Assembly (NCBI GenBank): GCA_963818985.1
Contig: CAWFUJ010000002.1
Location: 1-44,890, forward strand
Source of the DNA: JAFEDN01 sp963818985
Lineage (GTDB): Bacteria > Pseudomonadota > Gammaproteobacteria > Coxiellales > Coxiellaceae
Length of the DNA stretch: 44,890 nt
Reading direction: 5' to 3'
This document shows, piece after piece, positions 8,437-18,270 of the stretch. Made by a program: the position numbers and the translations under genes. Within the stretch, counting starts at the first letter, position 1. Each line of letters starts with the position of its first letter. The notes under the pieces are model-generated. The model saw only the letters and a program-made list of their open reading frames with translations. It did no database searches and had not been told where the DNA came from.

Positions 8437-10176
8437 TTAAAACTTATGAGTATGAGTTTGCGACCTATTCTCTAGATCAGGAAGTGACGATAACGATTTG
8501 CTTCTTTTTCCTTTTGTTAATAAGTGCATATTATCACTATGGCGAATACCCTCCCGGTAAGTTTGCTGGGGTTTAAGGGAATGCGATTGCAGTTTTGGAC
8601 CTTGGTCAGAGCTCCCTACTAATTTCATTTCCGAGTTGGAGAAAAAGTTTTTAACTCTTTCATAATCAATGTATTTTTTTATATCTTTCATCACGTAATT
8701 TAAATACTTAATGCCTAATGATAACGTTATAACAATTAGATCCAGAACATCTTTTACATGACTGGATTGATTATATAATTCATACAATGTTTCTGCACGA
8801 GAATCATTAACTATATCTAGATCTTTTTCTCCTACAGAAGCTAATAGTAACTCCTGAAATTTCGATTCAGGCTCTGCTGAAAATGAATTAATCATTGGGA
8901 GTATGTATTTAATTTTCGGGTTAAAGATATAGTTATGCAGCTTATCCGAGAGCCACATTTCTGTAGGATCTTGATCAAAGCTCAAGCTGTGAGCAATATC
9001 CTCATCATATTTTGGGGAAAGTGCTTTAGCATCATGTGTTGGTTTTGGAATTGGTGCCGAAACTGATGGAAAACTTGGAGTTGGTAGGCTAGGTATTGCA
9101 ATAGGGGCTGGGGCTGATTTTAAATCTAAATCTTTGGCAGGATTATTTGTTTTTATAGGAGTAAAGACTATATTTTGCAAGTTACCTAAACCTATTCTAT
9201 CTGGAAGAAACATAGCAATAACGATCTTAATTAATTGATCGTGACTTACATTTCTTTTGATAGTGCCCTCATGGAGAATATAGTGCACGTTGTAGTTGTT
9301 TATGCAGTCCAAAAAATGAGACATTTCTTCAAGTAAATGGTAAACCATCATTCTTTTAACTAAGGCACGAAGATTATATGCTTCATTTTTTTCGTCTTTT
9401 ATTTTACAAAATATTCTATTTTGGCTAAACGGGGTCAACAAGTTTTTTTGATAAAAACGCTTTATTGCGGGATTAATACATAAATCGACATAGTTTTTAA
9501 ATTCCTTAATTTTGTCTTCGATGCCTTCGACTCCACATCCATCGTAAACTAGAAGCATTTTGTTGAAGTATGTTTGAGCTTGTTTTAATTCCGAGGATAA
9601 AATAACAGGAGGTGATTCTTTTCCGGTTGAGGTCTTTAAATTTTGAAGTTGTTTTCCATTTGTTTTAATTTGAAGTAATAAATTTTGATGCATTTTTTCT
9701 TCTTCAGCTATAGCCATCCTCTTGGCTTCTAATTCTACAGTCTCCAAAGAAACCAATTCTTCTAACTTAGGTTTAGTATTGCTCACTGCTAGGGCAATCA
9801 AAAAATGAGTCCAAGTTGAGCCATATCCTAATAATAATGCAGAATGTCCAAAGTTTTTACTTAGTAAAGCATTGATCTTGGGTTCGGTTAAGGTCGTTTC
9901 AAGTTGTAAAGATCCTTTTGTAAAATGGTATGAGTAACTGGGGCTTACTGCAACGAGTACAGAAGCTTCTTCTTCCAAAGGGGGGAGTAAATCACCTTGT
10001 GGTCCTCGACCCTCTTCAAGTAATTTATTAAATTTTGGAAATTGCACATCAAGAATTGGCTTTTGGTCCGAGTGTTGATTGTCAACTGCAGTTTTAGGCC
10101 TTTGCATATACATATCCTCATTTTTGATTGGTTTAAATTTTTTTTGGTCTAGGTTTTTTTTAACTTTTTCAGTCAA
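8437..10176 (-). CDS. Unrecognised 579-aa protein, effector-like, paralogous to the next gene upstream
   Basis: No family is recognised. Residues 1-65 are polar; 140-182 form a charged helix with coiled-coil character; 345-395 are a proline-rich linker (APAPIAIPSLPTPSFP); 405-515 are helical. The C-terminal 170 residues match the 290-aa protein encoded just upstream: FQELLLASVG (440-449) against CQNLLLASTG, HSDNMHLLT (546-554) against HSNMHLIT, and SLSSLPDL (561-568) against RSLSLPDL. There is no signal peptide or clear membrane span. The longest reading starts at TTG 10176 with GGAAGA 8 bases upstream; internal ATGs at residues 22 and 24, preceded by GAGG, are equally credible starts. The orphan sequence, linker composition and polar C-terminal tail are reminiscent of secreted effectors in Legionellales, which is only inference. 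Confidence 0.72.
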   Translation of the reverse strand: MTEKVKKNLDQKKFKPIKNEDMYMQRPKTAVDNQHSDQKPILDVQFPKFNKLLEEGRGPQGDLLPPLEEEASVLVAVSPSYSYHFTKGSLQLETTLTEPKINALLSKNFGHSALLLGYGSTWTHFLIALAVSNTKPKLEELVSLETVELEAKRMAIAEEEKMHQNLLLQIKTNGKQLQNLKTSTGKESPPVILSSELKQAQTYFNKMLLVYDGCGVEGIEDKIKEFKNYVDLCINPAIKRFYQKNLLTPFSQNRIFCKIKDEKNEAYNLRALVKRMMVYHLLEEMSHFLDCINNYNVHYILHEGTIKRNVSHDQLIKIVIAMFLPDRIGLGNLQNIVFTPIKTNNPAKDLDLKSAPAPIAIPSLPTPSFPSVSAPIPKPTHDAKALSPKYDEDIAHSLSFDQDPTEMWLSDKLHNYIFNPKIKYILPMINSFSAEPESKFQELLLASVGEKDLDIVNDSRAETLYELYNQSSHVKDVLDLIVITLSLGIKYLNYVMKDIKKYIDYERVKNFFSNSEMKLVGSSDQGPKLQSHSLKPQQTYREGIRHSDNMHLLTKGKRSKSLSSLPDLENRSQTHTHKF

Positions 10177-10222
10177 AATGTTCTTCCATGCTAGAACTTG
10201 CGTCCGAAAGAAAACGCCAGTT

Positions 10223-10246
10223 AAGTTTATCTTCCCTGATAAACTT
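10223..10246. promoter_or_regulatory. Hairpin in the leader of the 579-aa gene
   Basis: A perfect 9-bp stem AAGTTTATC / GATAAACTT with a six-base loop, 47-70 bases upstream of the TTG start. It could be an operator or an mRNA leader stem; there is no match to a known riboswitch. Confidence 0.45.
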
Positions 10247-10301
10247 TATCTTAAGGTATAATGATAATATATTCTTTTTTGTCGATTCTCAAGCATTATT
10301 A

Positions 10302-11174
10302 TCATAGACTTAAGTCTCGACTCAAAGGAATGTGCCGCGACCCAGGGCTAGAGTTTGACCTGAGATCTGGAAGTGAAAGACTTCTTTTTAATCTTGTGGT
10401 CTTTCGATGGTTTACATTAGTGATCAGGTGCATATTGCTATGATAAGGCTCAGGCTTGACAGGATTAGGTGGAAAAGTTTGACTGCCTTGAAGACGCTTG
10501 AGCGAGGATTTTTTTGATTTTATTTCCAATGTAGGTGTGGTATGGAGGAGGCTTTTATCTTCTGTTAACCCAAGACCATATTGTTCAATTCTTCCCATAA
10601 TTAAACAAAAATTTTTATAATCGATCTCTCGAATCATTTTAATTATTACTTTGTCCATAACAAATCGTACAATATCAGATTTGATATATATTGCATTTAA
10701 AAATTTTACACGAAAACTATCTTTAGCTGAATTTTGTTGACCCGTAGAAGCTAATAGCAGATTTTGACACGTTTGAGCATCATTGTGTGAAAATTCACAT
10801 GCTATTCGAACTATCATGAGAATATTTGGAAACACATGAATATAATCTTGTAGCATTTTTTCATAACTAAGGATCTTAGTTTGATCTGTAGTATTCACCA
10901 GAGGACCACCATAGATTTCATCAATGACCTGTCTATCATAATCATATTTGCTTTCTTTTCCTGTAGGTATCGATGTTTGTATTTCTGAAACTTTAGGTTT
11001 GGATCCCGGTAAGCTTTTGTTTAAGTTTCTTTTTTCATTAGGAGAAAGCACCTCCGATTGTCGAAATCGAGGAATTCCTGACAACTTTTTTTTGGAAATA
11101 GGTAATTTAACTTCAGAGCTTATTTGTTTAGCCCCAAGTTTATCAAAGAACAAATCAACTTCCGGTTTTTTCAT
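10302..11174 (-). CDS. Unrecognised 290-aa protein, C-terminal paralog of the 579-aa protein
   Basis: No family is recognised. Residues 1-75 are basic, polar and probably disordered (VKLPISKKKLSGIPRF). Residues 103-200 are helical and align with residues 407-515 of the 579-aa neighbour, including CQNLLLASTG (136-145). The C-terminus carries the same HSNMHLIT (245-252) and SLSLPDL (265-271) blocks, ending in a Ser/Arg-rich tail. The ATG start is preceded by GAGAG 7 bases upstream. It has no signal peptide or membrane span. The two genes are tandem and on the same strand, 125 bp apart, consistent with duplication followed by different N-terminal domains. Function is unknown; a secreted effector pair is possible but unproven. 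Confidence 0.72.
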   Translation of the reverse strand: MKKPEVDLFFDKLGAKQISSEVKLPISKKKLSGIPRFRQSEVLSPNEKRNLNKSLPGSKPKVSEIQTSIPTGKESKYDYDRQVIDEIYGGPLVNTTDQTKILSYEKMLQDYIHVFPNILMIVRIACEFSHNDAQTCQNLLLASTGQQNSAKDSFRVKFLNAIYIKSDIVRFVMDKVIIKMIREIDYKNFCLIMGRIEQYGLGLTEDKSLLHTTPTLEIKSKKSSLKRLQGSQTFPPNPVKPEPYHSNMHLITNVNHRKTTRLKRSLSLPDLRSNSSPGSRHIPLSRDLSL

Positions 11175-11365
11175 TTTATGCTCTCATAATTGTTTAAAAT
11201 AGTTTAATCAAGATTTTTTAAATTATTAAATCGCTTCATGCACCGAGCTCTTGCACCCGGATTTAAGATGGAGAAAGTGAGATCGTCCCTGATAGCACTT
11301 TGACTGAAAGCAATTCTTATATTACAGTTTTTTTTGTCAATGCTCAAGCATTCTTTATAAACATT

Positions 11366-13153
11366 TTATATTGCCAAAACAGAATTTTCATGACGATGAG
11401 ATGAATTAAGAGATGAATGAGGAGTTAATTTTTTATTTAAAAAACGTTGCTCATTGGCATTTATTTTTTGTTGAGGGTCCAAGGATGTTAAATTTTTAAT
11501 TTCTAATTGAAGTTTTTTTAATGTTTTTAAATCTTGTTCCAAACTTGAAGAATCAATTCCAAGAAAAAGCTTTAAGTCTGATGAGAAATTCGTGAGACTC
11601 TTCATTAAATTTTTCCCCAACATTTGCAGTAATCGTTTATTTAATATATCTGCGTTAAGCAGCAAGGATGAAATCATTTTATCTTCGTAGTTGCCATGCT
11701 TGACTGTCAATTCTCTCATGATATCTACGGTGAGATCTAAGATAGACATACAAGATACGGTTGGCAGAGCAGAATAAGCAAGACTTCGTAAAGTTGGCCG
11801 ATAAAGATCCCACATTGGATCACCAAAAATAATAGTGATCAACTGCTGCGTTGGTCCAAAAGAAAAAATTGATAGATAAAGATTAATTAAAAATAAAGTT
11901 TTAAAAATCTTAGGATATTGGAGTGCCTCAATTGGGACTTTACTGTTAGGTAAGTGCAAAGAAGTCATAAAATTGTATAATCGATTTCCAAAAATTCCAC
12001 CGTATAAAGCCGCTAACGCGCCTGCAGAAAATATTGGCAACGCGGTTGCAAAGACCGCACTCAAAAAATCTAATTCCATCATGTTGTGTGCAATATAGAA
12101 AGGATTGATAGTTGTGGACAATGTGGCAAGCGTAAACAAGCCGGCGCCGATAGCAGTCGCGCCACCGCTTTTCATGACTTGATGCAGGGCTGTACAACAA
12201 AACCATTTTTTAGAAGAGGTGGACTTGTCATCCATTTCAAATGTTTTTGGAGGGTTTGAGCTATAGGCAATTCTGGTGAATTCTTTTAAAGTGTAAACTT
12301 GCGAATTAGAAGCATATTTTTTTCTTTGATTTTCAGGCAATCTACGACTATTTATCTCCTCAGCGACTAAGGTTTCTGCCATTTGTCCAAAGACTATACT
12401 TAAATGTTCGCGATATTTTTGGTAAATGGCTTCTTGTTGTTGTTTGTGCTGCAGAATTTTTCTTTCAGCTGGAGTTAGCCAACAGTGATTATAGATGTTT
12501 TGAATAGCCCATTTTACTGGAGTGATAAGTGTGTTGAATAATGGAAACGCACCGTTCCAAATGGCGCTCCAGGCAGTGGCATGAATAATCGCTTGAGCAA
12601 TTTCCGAGTGGATGACTTCCAGAGCCACCCAGCCTTTTTCATCACTAAACGCTGGATAAAGAAAGGTGGGAACTGCAAAAGCAATGGCACAAATTAATGA
12701 CAGTGCTGAAACCGAGATAATTTCAATGACCAGCTGGGTTTTTGAAGGTAGTTTGAGTAAGTGTCTAATGGCAGATGGCGCATAGGCTTTTAAAAAAAGG
12801 CCTTTAAAAAAAAATCCAGTGAGGTGGGTTAAAAATAAAGTACTGGTGATGACCCCGCCAGCCATTAAACAAATTTGATAGGGAATTACTTTATCTTTGG
12901 CATATTCATAACTGATAGGTATGGAGTAGATAGCCGCAGAGCCACCCAAGCTTTGTAGCGTTGCTAAAATTCTAGTTTGTCTGGTGGTTAATCGCGGATT
13001 GCCATTTTCTTCGCCGATGGTGTGCTTAAATAATTTTTCGACGTCTGTTATAGTGGTGCTGTTGTCGTCATCATTAAATAGTGTGTAAGGGGCCGTGGAT
13101 GATTGGATATTACCTTTACCTAATGATACTAGCTCCGTGTCTAATTGATGCAT
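11366..13153 (-). CDS. Unrecognised 595-aa polytopic membrane protein
   Basis: No family is recognised. The layout is a polar N-terminus (1-60), a first group of about four hydrophobic segments (roughly 67-85, 93-118, 140-167, 185-207), a soluble charged region (about 225-320) that includes helix KILQHKQQQEAIYQKYREHL, a second group of hydrophobic segments (about 325-350, 360-390, 410-450, 460-485), and a C-terminal coiled-coil-like helix (SLEQDLKTLKKLQLEIKNL) with a polar tail. There is no transporter signature that I can see. The start ATG has GGAACAA 6-12 bases upstream. It is the first gene of the minus-strand run that includes the two paralogs. The large membrane part flanked by cytosolic helices would suit an inner-membrane protein or a membrane-targeted effector; the sequence does not decide. 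Confidence 0.7.
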   Translation of the reverse strand: MHQLDTELVSLGKGNIQSSTAPYTLFNDDDNSTTITDVEKLFKHTIGEENGNPRLTTRQTRILATLQSLGGSAAIYSIPISYEYAKDKVIPYQICLMAGGVITSTLFLTHLTGFFFKGLFLKAYAPSAIRHLLKLPSKTQLVIEIISVSALSLICAIAFAVPTFLYPAFSDEKGWVALEVIHSEIAQAIIHATAWSAIWNGAFPLFNTLITPVKWAIQNIYNHCWLTPAERKILQHKQQQEAIYQKYREHLSIVFGQMAETLVAEEINSRRLPENQRKKYASNSQVYTLKEFTRIAYSSNPPKTFEMDDKSTSSKKWFCCTALHQVMKSGGATAIGAGLFTLATLSTTINPFYIAHNMMELDFLSAVFATALPIFSAGALAALYGGIFGNRLYNFMTSLHLPNSKVPIEALQYPKIFKTLFLINLYLSIFSFGPTQQLITIIFGDPMWDLYRPTLRSLAYSALPTVSCMSILDLTVDIMRELTVKHGNYEDKMISSLLLNADILNKRLLQMLGKNLMKSLTNFSSDLKLFLGIDSSSLEQDLKTLKKLQLEIKNLTSLDPQQKINANEQRFLNKKLTPHSSLNSSHRHENSVLAI

Positions 13154-13215
13154 GGTGATTGTTCCTTGAAATTATTTTTTATCTGTAAAAAATAGTACTA
13201 AAAAATATCATACTT

Positions 13216-13245
13216 GTCATCAAGGAAAATGGCATCCGGGATGAC
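13216..13245. repeat. Degenerate remnant of the GTCATCCC repeat
   Basis: GTCATCAAGG and ATCCGGGATGAC lie close together with poorly matched arms. It looks like an eroded copy in the gap between the membrane protein and the cytochrome gene. Confidence 0.4.
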
Positions 13246-13322
13246 AACAGTTGCTGAATGCTGTTGAAGGTTTTATCATATGCGGTCATGCTAAGACCAG
13301 CAAGATTTAATGGAACAGGAAC

Positions 13323-14884
13323 ATGAAAAAAATAAGCCGATGGCGTTTGTCGATATCTCTGCCCTACTATTTGGCGGTGCATTCCTGTGCCCTGTGCTTG
13401 CCTTAGCAGCGGAAGATGTTCCCTCGAATCATCCGCTGCCCCACCACCTGTAAGTGAAATATTTGCGCAATATCCAAAAATTAACTACGGTGTGGGCGAA
13501 AAAGCCAATCAACTCAAACGCGGTGAATACCTAGTAAAAATGGGCGATTGCATTGCCTGTCATACCGCCAAAGAAGGACAGGCGTTTGCCGGCGGCCTGG
13601 CTTTTGATACCCCTTTCGGCACTATATACAGCCCCAACATCACGCCTGATAAAATCACCGGTATTGGCAACTGGAGCGAAGCGGATTTTAACCGAGCGGT
13701 ACGAGAAGGGATCCTGCCGATGGCCAATATGCTTATCCGGCATTTCCTTTTCCTTATTATAATAAACTAACGAATAAGACTTAGCCGATATTAGCCTTAT
13801 TTAAAAGCGATTCCTGCTGTTAATAAACCGGCCATTAAAAATCACATGATGTTCCCCTTTAATTGGCGATTTTTGCAGCTAGGATGGCGACTGATGTTTT
13901 TTGAATTTCAAAAAACTGGGCCCTTACAAAATGGATTTAACGTCAAAATACCGCATGGAATCGCGGCGCGTATTTAGTATTAGGGTTAGGCCATTGCGAT
14001 ATGTGCCATACGCCGATGTATTATTTATTGTCTAAAAAACTGGTTTTAGGCGCGCCGATTGGTAAATATCATTTGGCTGGCGGATTCGTCAATGGTTTTT
14101 ATGCGCCTAATATTACCAGTACGCGAATGAAAAAGTGACGAAAATCAATTAGCCGAAGTATTTTTGAAAAATAAATTATTAGAGAGGTGGCGAAGTCCAA
14201 GGGCCGATGCAAGAAGCCAATCACGATAGCTTTCAATATTTAACCCAAAATGATATTAACGCAATTTATTCTTATTTATCCACCGTAAAAAGCAAAACAC
14301 CTCCTAAGCCGAAAACAGGAGTCGGCCTAAAGGGCGGTAAAAAATGTATGAACAATATTGTGTTGGTTGTCATGCTACCGGAGCGGGTGGAGCGCCTAAA
14401 TTCGGCGACGCAAGCGCTTGGCAAACATTGACTAAAGAAGGACTGGATACGTTTATATAAAAATGCGATCCATGGAATTCGCGCTATGCCCGCCTAAAGG
14501 CAATTGCTCGACTTGCAGCGATGAAGATATTAAGAACGCGGTAAAATATATAGTCAATGAGAGTACGACGGTCCGAAAGCGGTAGTCCCTACGCCTAAGC
14601 CGCCAAAACAATTGACTTTAGCGGATGGCCAGCGGATCTACAATCAATATTGCGCTTCTTGCCATAACGGCTCCTATCCAGGCGCGCCGAAAACCGGCGA
14701 TAAACAAGTTTGGCAGCCATTAATCAAGAAAGGCATGGATGTATTGATTATAAATTCAATTAAAGGGATCGATAATATGCCGCCTCGTGGTAGCTGCTCT
14801 ACCTGCAATACGGCCGAAATCAAAGCCGCGGTGAAATACATGGTGAACGAAAGTAAAACTGAAGGGGATTACATGTTATGGTGA
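13323..14884 (+). pseudogene. Multi-haem cytochrome c upstream of the oxidase genes, heavily frameshifted
   Basis: Translating across frames recovers one exported cytochrome c. A signal peptide (FGGAFLCPVLALAAED) starts in one frame, then YLVKMGDCIACHTAKEG with haem motif CIACH, NITPDKITGIGNW and FPFNWRFLQLGWRLMFF in the style of dehydrogenase-associated dihaem cytochromes. A second motif CDMCH is at 13995, a third CVGCH at 14359 (EQYCVGCHATGAGGAPKFGD, c5-like) and a fourth CASCH at 14651 (NQYCASCHNGSYPGAPKTGD). The c5-like domains also keep their CSTC pair (GNCSTC, GSCSTC). There are at least six frame changes or stops. The final segment (14612-14884) is open and overlaps the coxB start. In an intact form it would be periplasmic and pass electrons to the caa3 oxidase. 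Motif retention is high despite the breaks. Confidence 0.75.
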
Positions 14885-15983
14885 TGAAAAGTCTTGGGCA
14901 AGATCAACCTTTAATATTTAACATGACTTCAGGCGTCACACCCATCAGTCATCAAATTTATACGTTACACATGTTGATATTTTATGTCTGTGTGATCATC
15001 GGCATTATTGTATTTGGGGTATTAATTTATTCATTAATTGAACACCGAAAATCAAAAGGTCAGAAGTGCCTGCGGATTTTCATTCCAGTCTGAGTATTGA
15101 AATTTTATGGGCAGTTATTCCTTTATTATTTTGGTGCTGATGGCGATTCCGGCCACTAAAGTATTAATCGATGGATAATACGACAAAAGCAGAAGTCAAA
15201 TTAAAGTAACCGGCTATCAATGGAAATGGAAATACGAATATTTAGATCATGGCATTAGATTTTTTAGTAATTTATCCACTCCACCCGAACAAATTAACAG
15301 GCAAGCCATAAAAATCAATGGTATTTATTAGAAGTTGATCATCCCCTGGTCGTTCCGTTCATAAAAAAATTCGTTTTTTAGTCACTTCTAACGATGTCAT
15401 TCATTCTTGGTGGGTGCCAGCATTAGGCATTAAACGCGATGCCATTCCTGGATTTATTCATGAAGCTTGGGCGCGTATTGAAAAACCAGGAATTTATCGA
15501 GGTCAATGCGCAGAATTATGCGGCATCAATCATGGATTTATGCCCATTGTCGTTGAAGCAAAAACCGAAGAGGATTTTGATCAATGGGCTGGCACGACAA
15601 ACTGCTCCAAGCACCTACACACCTGCTGCTACCAGCAGCTCCTATGACCAATATGAAGAATTAATGAGCTCAAGGTCGAAAAGATTTATGCAACTACTTG
15701 CAGTGTTTGCCATAAACCAGATGGCAGTGGTATGCCTCCGGCTTTTCCTGCATTAAAAGGCAGCAAGATTACAATTGGGCCTGTAGCTAGTCATATTGAT
15801 ATTGTATTACACGGAAACCCGGCACGGCCATGCAAGCGTTTGGCAATCAATTAACCGATGAGCAAATCGCTGCCGTTATTACCTATGAACGCAATTCCTG
15901 GGGCAATGACGATCAAAGCAAAATATGGTAACAATGCCGGCGGATTAGTCCAACCTGCAGATGTTGCCAAAGCGCGAAAATAA
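14878..15983 (+). pseudogene. coxB: Cytochrome c oxidase subunit II with C-terminal cytochrome c domain (caa3 type), frameshifted
   Basis: Subunit II carries the CuA site and, in caa3-type enzymes, a fused cytochrome c. Frame 1 gives the N-terminus and first membrane span (MLIFYVCVIIGIIVFGVLIY). After a one-base loss near 15068 another frame reads VPADFHSSLSIEILWAVIPL, then, after further shifts, VTGYQWKWKYEYLDHGI, VTSNDVIHSWWVPALG and the CuA ligands in GQCAELCGINHGFMPI (about 15505-15548). A last shift leads into a cytochrome c domain (CSVCHKPDGSGMPPAFPAL, haem motif near 15700, and FGNQLTDEQIAAVITYERNSWGN), ending LVQPADVAKARK at 15983. Span and motifs are normal; the apparent lesions are mostly single-base losses. 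It overlaps the cytochrome c gene and is 9 bp before coxA. Confidence 0.85.
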
Positions 15984-15992
15984 TGAGGATAG

Positions 15993-17596
15993 ATGAACAT
16001 GTATGACAGCACAGTTATGACATCACGGAGCACCACAGATCCTATGGATTATTAGCCTGGATCAAACGTTGGGTTTTTACCACCAATCACAAAGATATCG
16101 GTACACTATATTTATTGTCTCTTTAGTCATGTTTTTTGTCGGCGGCGCCATGGCAATGTTGATTCGTGCGGAACTATTTCATCCAGGCAGTCGTTTATTA
16201 GATCCTGAATTTTTATAATCAAATGATCACCATGCATGGTTTAATCATGATTTTTGGTGTCGTCATGCCTGCCTTTGTAGGTTTGGCCAATTGGCAAGTT
16301 CCGATGATGATAGGCGCACCTGATATGGCTTTGCCGCGATTAAATAATTGGAGTTTTTGGTTATTACCTTTTGCCTTTATCATTTTATTAAGCACTTTGT
16401 TTATGAGGGCCCGGGCCCAAATTTTGGCTGGACATTTTATGCCCGCTTTCAACCACCTATGGCCCGCCCAGTACTGATTTTATGATTTTTTCCATTCACA
16501 TGATGGGACTTTCTTCTATTTTGGGTTCAATCAATATTATTGCGACCATTTTAATATGCGGCCCAGGCATGACTTGGATGAAAATGCCGATTTTTTGTTG
16601 GGGATGGTTAATCACTGCATTTTTATTATTGGCATTATGCCTGTCTTAGCGGGTGCAGTGACCATGATGTTATTGATCGTCATTTTGGTACGAGTTTTTT
16701 TAATGCTGCAGGCGGTGGCGATCCTTATTATTTCAGCATATATTTTGGTTTTTTGGCCATCCCGAAGTTTATGTTTTAATTTTGCCGGCATTTGGCGTTA
16801 TTTCGGAAATTATTCCTACCTTTAGCCGAAAACGATTATTTGGTCGTACATTTCATGGTCTATGCGATTGGCGCTATTGCTTTCTTATCCTATATCGTCT
16901 GGGCGCATCATATGTTTACGACAGGTGTCCATTGGCTGCACAATTATTTTTTATGTATGCCACCATGTTAATTGCGGTTCCCACGGGAATTAAAGTATTT
17001 AATTGGGTGGCGACTATGTTTAAAGGTCCATTAACATTTGAAACCCCCATGTTATTTGCCATTGGATTTTTATTTTTATTTACCATTGGTGGTTTTTCTG
17101 GATTGATGTTGGCGATCGTGCCTGCGGATTATCCAATATCAAGATACTTATTTTGTGGTGGCGCATTTTCATTATGTGTTGTCCAGGTTCATTATTTGCA
17201 TTATTGGCTGGTGTTTATTATTGGCTGCCAAAATGGACCGGGGTAATGTATAACGAAACTTAGGACAATGGCATTTTTGGTTGTCCGTGATTTCATTCAA
17301 TGTCACTTTTTTCCCCATGCATTTTTTAGGATTAGCTGGTATGCCACGACGAATTCCGGATTATGCCTTGCAATTTACCGATTTTAATATGATTGCCACC
17401 ATCGGTGCATTTATTTTTGGATTTGCGCAATTATTATTTTTATATAATGTGATTTAATCTATTCGCGGCAAAGGACACCAAAGCCACCGATCGAGTTTGG
17501 GAAGGCGCGCGAGGCTTAGAATGGTTGGTCCCTTCACCTGCACCTTACCATACATTTACCCATTCATCTCAATTTGAGGAGAGAGAATCGCATTGA
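15993..17596 (+). pseudogene. coxA: Cytochrome c oxidase subunit I, frameshifted throughout
   Basis: Subunit I holds haem a and the haem a3-CuB centre and reduces oxygen. The ATG at 15993 follows TGAGGAT. Across frames one reads LLAWIKRWVFTTNHKDIGTLY, GGAMAMLIRAELFHPGSRLL, the haem a ligand region MITMHGLIMIFGVVMPAFVG, LANWQVPMMIGAPDMALPRL, the CuB/crosslink region FWFFGHPEVYVLILPAFGVI, SYIVWAHHMFTTGV with its His pair, then the C-terminal GLEWLVPSPAPYHTF. The region is 1604 bp, about the normal 530 codons, so domains are neither lost nor rearranged; roughly ten single-base shifts break it up. The longest open pieces are 16223-16477 and 16782-17246. All metal-ligand motifs I can find are kept, so recent decay or sequence error is more likely than long-dead sequence. 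Confidence 0.87.
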
Positions 17597-18142
17597 ATAA
17601 TTCCAAGAGAAAAAAAAGCAGCGTAAAATTCGCAGTCTGATTATTAGTTAGGCTATTGCTGCTATTGGCATGTTTGGTTTTGCTTATTTATGGTGCCTTT
17701 TTATAATGCTTTGTGTCAGAACATTGGGCATCAATGGTAAACCGAATTTAGCGGCCGGTTGCGCAAGCTAAAGATCAGGATGCTACTCGAATATCAACAT
17801 GCAATTTGTGCACCTCGATCAATGCCAATTTAACTGCTTGGGAATTTTATTCCAAAACTAATTCATTGAAATTTCATCCTGGCGAAAATCAAAGTTTATA
17901 TTTTGTTAAAAACAATACCGATCATGAAGATGACTGTGCAAGCGATCCCCAGTGTCACTCCTGGATTAGCTGCGCAATATGTCAAAAAAACTGAATGCTT
18001 TTGTTTTACTCAACAAACATTAAAGGCCCACGAAGCCAAAATCATGCCGTTATTATTTCATATCGATCAAAACATCCCAGACAATATTAATAATTTAACT
18101 TTTTCCTATACTTTATTTGCCGTTAACAAAAAGGTCGAGTAA
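17593..18142 (+). pseudogene. ctaG: Cytochrome c oxidase assembly protein CtaG (Cox11 family), frameshifted
   Basis: CtaG delivers copper to the CuB site of subunit I and is anchored in the inner membrane by one N-terminal helix. A TTG at 17593, overlapping the coxA stop, opens a basic N-terminus (NNSKRKKKQRKIRSL), and the membrane segment follows in shifted frames (AIAAIGMFGFAYL). Then come the family blocks: LCQNIGINGK-like sequence, EFYSKTNSLKFHPGENQSLYFV, and, intact from about 17903, MTVQAIPSVTPGLAAQYVKK followed by the copper-binding ECFCFTQQ and the C-terminal NNLTFSYTLFAVNKK. At least four breaks are needed. Copper-ligand cysteines are present. It belongs to the cox operon between coxA and coxC. 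Confidence 0.82.
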
Positions 18143-18159
18143 CTTTTGATATCGAATGG

Positions 18160-18236
18160 ATACCGGCCTTCGCCGGTATGACAATGCTGCGCCTGGGCGG
18201 GGATGACATGTCCCGGATAATTTTGCTATCATACCG
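18160..18236. repeat. Composite palindromic repeat before coxC
   Basis: ATACCGGCCTTCGCCGGTAT is a strong short hairpin, followed by a degraded GGGGATGACATGTCCCGG core and another ATACCGGCC copy at 18231. It separates ctaG from coxC; the coxC start lies 35 bp beyond it. Confidence 0.6.
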
Positions 18237-18270
18237 GCCCAGTAGTGATTTGATTTTTAGAAGGAAAAAT

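Noticed and set aside
18178..18270. Longer coxC start at 18178
   Set aside because: The extra 31 codons come from a palindromic repeat; ATG 18271 has a good ribosome site and matches the family N-terminus.
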